10,897 bases of DNA from Chloroflexota bacterium (GTDB lineage: Bacteria > Chloroflexota > Limnocylindria > Limnocylindrales > CSP1-4): assembly GCA_025355255.1 (NCBI GenBank), contig JANYAA010000297.1:1-10897 (forward strand), read 5' to 3'. Under the pieces are notes generated by a model that was given only the letters and a program-made list of their open reading frames with translations, had not been told where the DNA came from and did not search any database. Of this stretch, positions 6,787 through 10,897 are shown piece by piece. The position numbers were made by a program, and so were the translations under genes. Numbering within the stretch: position 1 is the stretch's first letter; each line of letters starts with the position of its first letter.

Positions 6787-7602
6787 GTGCCCGGCGCGTT
6801 CGGGTCGTCGGGCGCCTCCAGTGCATCAGCCGGCGTTCCCGCGCGTGCGCCCATTGCCGGACGCCTCGTGGTTGCGCTTGTGCGCGGCTTTCGGGGCCTC
6901 AATGGGCAGCTCCGCGTTGAGCTCCTGACGGACCGTCCCGAGGAGCGCTTTGCGCCCGGGACCGTGTTGTTCCCGGAGGGCACAACAGAGCGGCTCATCG
7001 TGTCGGAGTCCTCGGCCGTGGCGGATGGTCCCGGCTGGTGGCTCCGATTCCGGGAGCTGCACGATCGCAACGCCGCCGAGCGGCTGCGCGATGTCTACCT
7101 CGAGATCGAGCCCGCGACGGAGCCCCGTGAACCGGGCCGCTGGATGTGGCACGAGATCGAGGGCCTCGCCGTGCGATCCTCTTCTGGCGAGGACCTGGGC
7201 ACAGTCGTTGCGATCTATCGGGCTGGCGGCGCCGAGGTGTTTGTCGTGCGCGGGCCGAAGGGCGAGCTGGACGTGCCTGCCGTGCACGGCATCGTGTTGG
7301 ACCTTGCCCCGGACCGGGGCGAAATCATCGTAGACCTCGACACACTTGCGCTTGATGCGCGACCCGTTGATGACGAGGGCTACGTGCGTCCGCGCGACCG
7401 TCGGCCGCAGAAACAGCCCAAGCCGCCGAAGCCGCAGCGCGAGCCGCGACCGGTGGCGGCGCCCGCCAAGCCCTCGGCGCCCAACCGGAACACGGTGCCC
7501 AAGGCCACCGCGCGCCTTGGCGGCCGATCGGGATCAACGCCTGCGCCCGGGCCTGGTCCCGACGATAACGGCGAAGTGGCGCCCGAGACGCCCGCCGGCT
7601 GA
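6787..7602 (+). CDS. rimM: Ribosome maturation factor RimM with a long C-terminal tail
   Basis: RimM binds S19 and helps mature the 30S head. The RimM N domain covers about 24-110, with ALVRGFRGLNGQLRVELLTD (30-49). The PRC barrel spans about 118-188, with WHEIEGLAVRSSSGEDLGTV and the strand GELDVPAV where the family usually has an LIP-type motif. After residue 198 comes a tail of about 74 residues rich in Pro, Lys, Arg and then Gly/Asp, absent from typical 170-residue RimM. The first possible start in this frame is the GTG at 6787; no Shine-Dalgarno is visible, and residues 1-22 (Ser/Gly/Ala-rich) look non-conserved, so a start further in is possible. It follows khpA by 68 nt with a hairpin between. 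The stop shares one base with the trmD start (TGATG), implying coupled translation. Identity is good; exact start is uncertain. Confidence 0.9.
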   Translation: MPGAFGSSGASSASAGVPARAPIAGRLVVALVRGFRGLNGQLRVELLTDRPEERFAPGTVLFPEGTTERLIVSESSAVADGPGWWLRFRELHDRNAAERLRDVYLEIEPATEPREPGRWMWHEIEGLAVRSSSGEDLGTVVAIYRAGGAEVFVVRGPKGELDVPAVHGIVLDLAPDRGEIIVDLDTLALDARPVDDEGYVRPRDRRPQKQPKPPKPQREPRPVAAPAKPSAPNRNTVPKATARLGGRSGSTPAPGPGPDDNGEVAPETPAG

Positions 7603-8381
7603 TGGCGCTGGAGGTCGATGTCCTGACGCTGTTCCCGCCGATGGTGGAGGGGCCGCTCCGGGAGAGTATCCCTGCGCGGATCCAGGAGCAGGGGCTCGCC
7701 GCCATTCGTGTCCACGACCTGCGGACATGGGGCATAGGCCGCCATCGCACCGTTGACGACTACACCTACGGCGGCGGCGCCGGGATGGTCATGCGCCCGG
7801 AGCCTGTGGCGGCCGCGCTCGCCCAGCTGCGTCGGCCGGACTCCATCGTGATCCTCCTCGATCCCGCGGGCCGCGTGTTCGCGCAGGCGGTGGCCAACGA
7901 GCTCTCCCGGGCCTCGCACTTGGTCTTCCTCTGCCCGCGGTACGAGGGCGTGGACGAGCGGATCCGCTCCATGGCGGACATGGAGCTGTCCATCGGCGAC
8001 TACGTGCTCACCGGCGGGGAGCTGGGCGCCCTGGTCATCATCGACGCCGTCCTGCGCCTGCTCCCGGGCGCTATCGACGAGGCGTCCACGCAGGAGGAGT
8101 CCTTTGTGGCAGGACTCTTGGAGTATCCGCAATACACGCGCCCGGCAACATTCGAGGGCGTGACCGTGCCGCCGGTCCTGGTCTCGGGTCACCACGAGCA
8201 GGTCCGCAAGTGGCGCCTGCGCGAGTCGCTGCGCCGGACCCTGCAGCGGCGTCCGGACCTGCTCCAGGGCCGGTCGATGACCAAGGAAGAGGCCAAAGCG
8301 CTAGCCGAGGTTCGGGCGGAGGCTCGCACGGAGGCCGCCGGGCCGGAGCCCGGAGCGAGCGGGGAGACGCAGGCGGGCTGA
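7602..8381 (+). CDS. trmD: tRNA (guanine-N1-)-methyltransferase TrmD
   Basis: TrmD uses S-adenosylmethionine to methylate G37 beside the anticodon, preventing +1 frameshifting; it is usually essential. The 259 residues show the SPOUT knot signatures: VDVLTLFPPM (5-14), YGGGAGMVMRPEP (56-68), LDPAGRVF (86-93), RYEGVDERI (113-121), and SIGDYVLTGGELGALVIIDA (130-149) lining the cofactor site. A C-terminal tRNA-binding domain follows with GLLEYPQYTRP (171-181) and LVSGHHEQVRKWR (193-205). At the position where I recall the studied enterobacterial-type enzymes having a catalytic Asp (in DSF), this protein has Glu166 in EESF; I believe many Gram-positive-type TrmDs share this, so it is not evidence of inactivity. 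The last 30 residues are a charged, Ala-rich tail. The start overlaps the rimM stop by one base. The rplS -35 box overlaps the trmD stop. Confidence 0.97.
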   Translation: MALEVDVLTLFPPMVEGPLRESIPARIQEQGLAAIRVHDLRTWGIGRHRTVDDYTYGGGAGMVMRPEPVAAALAQLRRPDSIVILLDPAGRVFAQAVANELSRASHLVFLCPRYEGVDERIRSMADMELSIGDYVLTGGELGALVIIDAVLRLLPGAIDEASTQEESFVAGLLEYPQYTRPATFEGVTVPPVLVSGHHEQVRKWRLRESLRRTLQRRPDLLQGRSMTKEEAKALAEVRAEARTEAAGPEPGASGETQAG

Positions 8382-8406
8382 CACGTGCGGCGGCGCATGC
8401 TATTCT
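8378..8406 (+). promoter_or_regulatory. Promoter of rplS
   Basis: CTGACA (8378-8383, five of six to TTGACA) is followed by exactly 17 bases and then TATTCT (8401-8406, a good -10), preceded by TGC to give an extended -10. The -35 box overlaps the trmD stop codon. Predicted transcription starts near 8413, giving a leader of about 95 nt before rplS. This is the best sigma70-type promoter in the window. Confidence 0.7.
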
Positions 8407-8429
8407 CCGCCGTCGGCCGCGCCCAATCT

Positions 8430-8481
8430 GTGGCTCGACGCCCCACAACCTGAGCCACCCGCAGCCGCTCGCCGCGGCTGC
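8430..8481 (+). promoter_or_regulatory. Structured 5' leader of rplS, two stem-loops
   Basis: The first stem is GTGGCTC (8430-8436) with GAGCCAC (8452-8458). The second is GCAGCCGC (8461-8468) with GCGGCTGC (8474-8481) around a TCGCC loop. Both are perfect and lie between the promoter and the AAGGA ribosome site at 8493-8497. L19 genes of other phyla carry leaders thought to bind L19. Autogenous control is therefore plausible here, but I do not recognise a known motif. Confidence 0.5.
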
Positions 8482-8507
8482 TGACGCACCGACAAGGACC
8501 GCTCACC

Positions 8508-8852
8508 GTGAACGTGCTCAACGAGATCGTCGCCGATCAGCTCCGCACCGACCTGCCGGTGATCACCCCGGGCGACACCGTCAAGGTCAGCGCCAAGGTC
8601 ATCGAGGGCACGCGCGAGCGAGTCCAGGTCTTTGAGGGCCTGGTGATGAAGATGCGCAACAGTGGTGTCGCATCGTCCATCACGGTTCGTCGCATCGCCT
8701 CGGGCGTCGGCGTGGAGCGCACCTTCAAGATCCACAGTCCGCGCGTTGAGAAGATCGAGGTCGTCCGACACGGCCAGGTCCGCCGCGCGAAGCTCTACTT
8801 CCTGCGCAATCGCGTGGGGAAGGCCGCCACGACGCTTCGCGAGCGCCGCTAG
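8508..8852 (+). CDS. rplS: 50S ribosomal protein L19
   Basis: This 114-residue protein is the normal L19 length. It sits at the 30S-50S interface of the large subunit. The family signatures are clear: [20 protein letters not shown], then [20 protein letters not shown], the [20 protein letters not shown] segment (62-81), and the ending [17 protein letters not shown]. The start is a GTG at 8508, nine bases after AAGGA (8493-8497 region), and it aligns with the expected N terminus [12 protein letters not shown]. The gene has its own promoter and structured leader, so it can be expressed apart from trmD, and is followed by a GC-rich hairpin terminator at 8893-8914. No lepB lies downstream, unlike many actinobacterial loci. 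Nothing unusual appears in the protein itself. Confidence 0.97.
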   Translation: MNVLNEIVADQLRTDLPVITPGDTVKVSAKVIEGTRERVQVFEGLVMKMRNSGVASSITVRRIASGVGVERTFKIHSPRVEKIEVVRHGQVRRAKLYFLRNRVGKAATTLRERR

Positions 8853-8892
8853 CCGGCCCGCCGGGCCAACGCCCGGCACCCGCAACCCTGAC

Positions 8893-8914
8893 GACCCCCG
8901 GCCTGCCGGGGGTC
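8893..8914 (+). terminator. Terminator hairpin after rplS
   Basis: GACCCCCGGC (8893-8902) pairs with GCCGGGGGTC (8905-8914); in practice nine pairs around a CCTG tetraloop. TCTCGTCATGTCT follows, a poor but slightly T-rich run. The stem strength, and the fresh promoter-like box for rnhB 38 bases further on, support this as the end of the rplS transcript. Confidence 0.65.
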
Positions 8915-8951
8915 TCGTCATGTCTGGCCCCAACACGCGACCGCTGGGGGC

Positions 8952-8957
8952 TACCCT
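8952..8957 (+). promoter_or_regulatory. Candidate -10 box for leaderless rnhB transcription
   Basis: TACCCT fits TANNNT and lies seven bases before the rnhB ATG at 8965. No Shine-Dalgarno precedes that ATG, and the rplS terminator lies just upstream. No -35 box is recognisable. The layout matches the candidate at ffh, which makes each somewhat more credible. Confidence 0.4.
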
Positions 8958-8964
8958 TCGCACG

Positions 8965-9687
8965 ATGGCCGTGATTGTCCCCACCCTCCGCTTCGAGCGC
9001 CCCCGGTGGCGTGACGGGTTGCTGCGAATTGCCGGGGTGGACGAAGTTGGCGTTGCGCCCACGTGCGGCGCGGTGGTCGCGGCCGCGGTCATCATGCCGC
9101 CGTACTGCAAGCGGATCCCAGGCGTGCGGGACTCGAAGACGATGTCCGCCCTGCAGCGCGAGCGACTGGCGCCGGTGATCCGCCGCCGTGCGGTTGCCGT
9201 GGGGGTGGGCGCGGCGTCTGTAGCCGACATCGACCAGCTGAACATCTACCACGCCACACATCTGGCGATGCGCCGGGCCATCGCACGTCTCGGCGGACAC
9301 GACCACGTACTGGTTGACGGGCTGCACATTGCGGGCTTTGAGGCCCAGGTTGGTCCGTACACCGCCATCGTTGACGGCGACGCGCTGGTCTACTCAATCG
9401 CGTGCGCCTCGGTGGTGGCCAAGACGGTCCGCGATCGGATGATGGCCAAACTTGCCGTTCGCTATCCGCAGTACGGATGGGAGCGCAACGCCGGCTACGC
9501 CACACTTGAGCACCGGACGGCCATCCGGCAGTTTGGCCTGACGCCGCACCACCGCAGCAGCTGGCAGGCACTGCAGGTGCTGACGGCCGGCGACCAGCTG
9601 GGCATGTTCGACGGCGGGGTTGGCGACGATCCCGGCGACGACCCAGGTGATCTGCTTGCGGACGACGAGATGGCGCTCCTCGGCTAA
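8965..9687 (+). CDS. rnhB: Ribonuclease HII with an altered GRG motif
   Basis: RNase HII cleaves RNA in RNA/DNA hybrids and removes single ribonucleotides from DNA. The 240 residues carry the acidic active-site set: D26 and E27 in GVDEVG, D118 in VLVDG, and D139 in VDGD. Other signatures are RDSKTMSALQRERL, IDQLNIYHATHLAMRRA (89-105), SIACASVVAKTVRDRMM (144-160) and YPQYGWERNAGYAT (167-180), then HHRSSW. The family DEAGRGPLAGPV segment reads DEVGVAPTCGAV here, so Arg-Gly of the GRG motif, which contacts the RNA-DNA junction, is Val30-Ala31. The C-terminal 20 residues are acidic. The frame is open upstream to 8662, but ATG 8965 gives the right length and sits after the rplS terminator with a leaderless-type box. 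Identity is strong; full junction-ribonuclease activity is less certain. Confidence 0.92.
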   Translation: MAVIVPTLRFERPRWRDGLLRIAGVDEVGVAPTCGAVVAAAVIMPPYCKRIPGVRDSKTMSALQRERLAPVIRRRAVAVGVGAASVADIDQLNIYHATHLAMRRAIARLGGHDHVLVDGLHIAGFEAQVGPYTAIVDGDALVYSIACASVVAKTVRDRMMAKLAVRYPQYGWERNAGYATLEHRTAIRQFGLTPHHRSSWQALQVLTAGDQLGMFDGGVGDDPGDDPGDLLADDEMALLG

Positions 9688-9728
9688 GCGGGCGATAAGC
9701 AGGCGGTAAGCCGGCGATGAGCGGGCGT
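9685..9728 (+). repeat. Four 11-bp tandem repeats carrying stop codons in all three frames
   Basis: The units are TAAGCGGGCGA (9685), TAAGCAGGCGG (9696), TAAGCCGGCGA (9707) and TGAGCGGGCGT (9718). Each opens with a stop codon. The first is the rnhB stop itself, and since 11 is not a multiple of three, the next units put TAA in the other two frames, with TGA back in the first. The array fills the rnhB-yraN gap and ends at the possible GTG start of yraN. Confidence 0.85.
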
Positions 9729-9732
9729 GTTC

Positions 9733-10149
9733 ATGCTGCGCGAGATGGGCCTCGGCGAGCACGCAACACCCCAGCAGCGCATCGGCGCGGACGCCGAGGC
9801 GCGTGTGGCAGCGGGGCTGCTCGCCGCGGGCTGGACGCTGCTGGCGAGGAACGTGCGGGTTGGGCGCTCTGAGCTGGATATCGTTGCGGTGGATGCAGGG
9901 CCACCGGCGTCGCTCGTCGTGGTTGAGGTGCGTGCTCGCGGTCGACGGGACTACGGTCTTGCCGAGGAGACCTTGGACTACCGCAAGCGCGCGGCGCTGC
10001 GGCGGGGGATCGGGGAGCTGCTGGCGTCAGGCGTCTTGCCGGACGGGTCGCCGCTGCCACGCATTCCGGTCCGCTTCGACCTCGTGGCGGTGGATCGCGG
10101 CCCCGACGGCCGGGAGGCGCTGCGGCATCACCGCGGGGTCGCCCTGTAG
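9733..10149 (+). CDS. yraN: UPF0102 (YraN) family nuclease-like protein
   Basis: A small protein of 138 residues from ATG 9733 (140 from the GTG at 9727; ATG 9745 is also possible). UPF0102 proteins adopt a restriction-endonuclease-like fold, and their function is poorly established. The sequence follows the family: [20 protein letters not shown], then [16 protein letters not shown] with E47 and D49, and [15 protein letters not shown] with E65 and R67. The last takes the place of the ExK triad, with Arg replacing Lys, a change I recall in other members. The [10 protein letters not shown] helix and PVRFDLVAV close the fold. No clear Shine-Dalgarno decides the start. It lies after the 11-bp repeat array behind rnhB, the usual rnhB-yraN pairing, and before the rpsB promoter. 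Family assignment is strong; function is not known. Confidence 0.92.
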   Translation: MLREMGLGEHATPQQRIGADAEARVAAGLLAAGWTLLARNVRVGRSELDIVAVDAGPPASLVVVEVRARGRRDYGLAEETLDYRKRAALRRGIGELLASGVLPDGSPLPRIPVRFDLVAVDRGPDGREALRHHRGVAL

Positions 10150-10169
10150 GCATCCGTGTGTGAACTGCG

Positions 10170-10178
10170 TGGTACACT
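10170..10178 (+). promoter_or_regulatory. Extended -10 promoter of rpsB
   Basis: TGGTACACT has the TGN extension directly before TACACT, 24 bases or fewer after the yraN stop. No -35 box is recognisable at 16-18 nt, as often seen with extended -10 promoters. The same TACACT hexamer occurs before ffh (2860). Predicted leader length is about 165-170 nt. Confidence 0.5.
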
Positions 10179-10184
10179 CTGCCC

Positions 10185-10351
10185 CGGTCGCGGCGTGCCC
10201 GTGGCCAAGGCAATCACGCCCGGACCGACACCAGCCGGCCGGAGCACACACGCGGTGCCGCCACCGATCGGGGTGGTGCCGGGCCGGACATGACGTCTGG
10301 GCCGGTTCCCGTCGGCGCATCGCGGAGGCAAGAACCGCAGGAGGCCACACA
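10185..10351 (+). promoter_or_regulatory. Long 5' leader of rpsB, candidate S2 autoregulatory region
   Basis: The untranslated stretch before rpsB is GC-rich with local pairing. CCACC (10260-10264 region) can pair with GGTGG (about 10272-10276), extended by two further pairs, and the repeated GGGCCGG blocks at about 10281 and 10300 add alternative partners. Ribosomal S2 leaders in several phyla bind S2 to repress the operon. A leader this long fits that idea, but I cannot match it to a described S2 motif. Confidence 0.35.
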
Positions 10352-10897
10352 GTGCCCACGACTTCGATGCGCCAGCTGCTTGAGGCAGGCGTCCACTTCG
10401 GACACCAGACTCGCCGCTGGAACCCCAAGATGAAGCCGTTCATCTTCGCGGAGCGCAATGGCATCCACATCATCGACCTGGCCCAGACCGTCAAGCGTCT
10501 GGACGCGGCCCTTGAGTTCGTCACCGAGACGGTCGCTCGCGGGGAGTACGTGCTCTTCGTGGGCACGAAGAAGCAGGCGCAGGAGCCGGTGATGCAGGAG
10601 GCCATCCGCGCCGGGATGCCCTTCGTCACCAAGCGCTGGCTGGGTGGCATGCTCACCAACTTCGTCACCATCAAGAAGCGCATCGGGCTGATGGACCAGC
10701 TTGAAGCCCGCCAGCAGGCCGGCGACTTCGAGCGGATGACCAAGAAGGAAGCGGCCAAGCTCACCGAGGAGCTCGAAGGGCTCCAGGCCACGCTGGGCGG
10801 GATACGCAAGATGAAGCGCCAGCCGGGCGCCATCTTCATCGTTGACCCGCACCGCGAGCGGATCGCCGTGACCGAGGCCAACAAGCTCGAGATCCCG
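10352..10897 (+). CDS. rpsB: 30S ribosomal protein S2 (partial, 5' part)
   Basis: The first 182 codons are present; the gene runs off the window. S2 binds the 30S head-body junction late in assembly and is needed, with S1, for mRNA binding. The sequence shows [20 protein letters not shown] (9-28), the family's N-terminal signature. [12 protein letters not shown] (69-80), [11 protein letters not shown] (94-104), a coiled-coil hairpin (about 112-155) and [18 protein letters not shown] (160-177) follow. The start is GTG 10352, seven bases after a perfect AGGAGG (10339-10344), the clearest ribosome site in the window. The gene has its own promoter and a long leader. In most bacteria tsf (EF-Ts) follows; it would lie beyond this window. 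Identity is secure. Confidence 0.97.
   Translation, partial: MPTTSMRQLLEAGVHFGHQTRRWNPKMKPFIFAERNGIHIIDLAQTVKRLDAALEFVTETVARGEYVLFVGTKKQAQEPVMQEAIRAGMPFVTKRWLGGMLTNFVTIKKRIGLMDQLEARQQAGDFERMTKKEAAKLTEELEGLQATLGGIRKMKRQPGAIFIVDPHRERIAVTEANKLEIP

Noticed and set aside
10201..10293. 30-codon GTG frame in the rpsB leader, a possible leader peptide
   Set aside because: No ribosome binding site and no regulatory codon run; short frames are frequent in GC-rich DNA.

Overview
This is a GC-rich bacterial chromosomal window (roughly two thirds G+C by eye) holding a conserved housekeeping neighbourhood. In order it carries: the 3' end of smc, ftsY, a frameshifted MFS exporter on the minus strand, ffh, a membrane-anchored DUF3352 protein, rpsP, khpA, rimM, trmD, rplS, rnhB, yraN and the first 182 codons of rpsB. 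The order smc-ftsY-ffh-rpsP-khpA-rimM-trmD-rplS-rnhB-yraN-rpsB is widespread in Gram-positive bacteria and Chloroflexota. High GC, TANNNT boxes right in front of start codons lacking Shine-Dalgarno sequences, a DUF3352 gene beside ffh, and no lepB near rplS suggest a high-GC Chloroflexota or an actinobacterial relative. The sequence alone does not settle the phylum.

Region 1 (1-1530): the Smc ATPase tail and the SRP receptor FtsY are 12 nt apart and probably cotranscribed. The convergent gap after ftsY holds a 61-nt imperfect palindrome plus a third copy of its arm, which could act as a bidirectional terminator or be a REP-like element. Region 2 (1530-2821, minus): a 12-TM-type MFS drug exporter gene broken by one reading-frame change at a T4/A4 run. 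Region 3 (2822-6156): ffh and the DUF3352 gene overlap by ATGA; ffh may be read from a leaderless promoter.

Region 4 (6157-8914): the ribosome synthesis and maturation block. rpsP and khpA are 7 nt apart, a strong hairpin covers the khpA stop, rimM and trmD overlap by one base, and rplS has its own near-consensus promoter and a structured leader, then a hairpin terminator. Region 5 (8915-10149): rnhB, with a second leaderless-type promoter and a degenerate GRG motif, then four 11-bp tandem repeats that place stops in all three frames, then yraN. Region 6 (10150-10897): an extended -10 promoter, a leader of about 170 nt, and rpsB with a perfect AGGAGG.

The genes jointly serve chromosome organisation (Smc), cotranslational membrane targeting (Ffh/FtsY), ribosome assembly (S16, L19, S2, RimM, KhpA), tRNA modification (TrmD) and RNA/DNA hygiene (RNase HII). 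I see no defence island, CRISPR, tRNA, rRNA or intact mobile element. The unusual content is regulatory architecture and a few residue-level oddities in otherwise ordinary genes.
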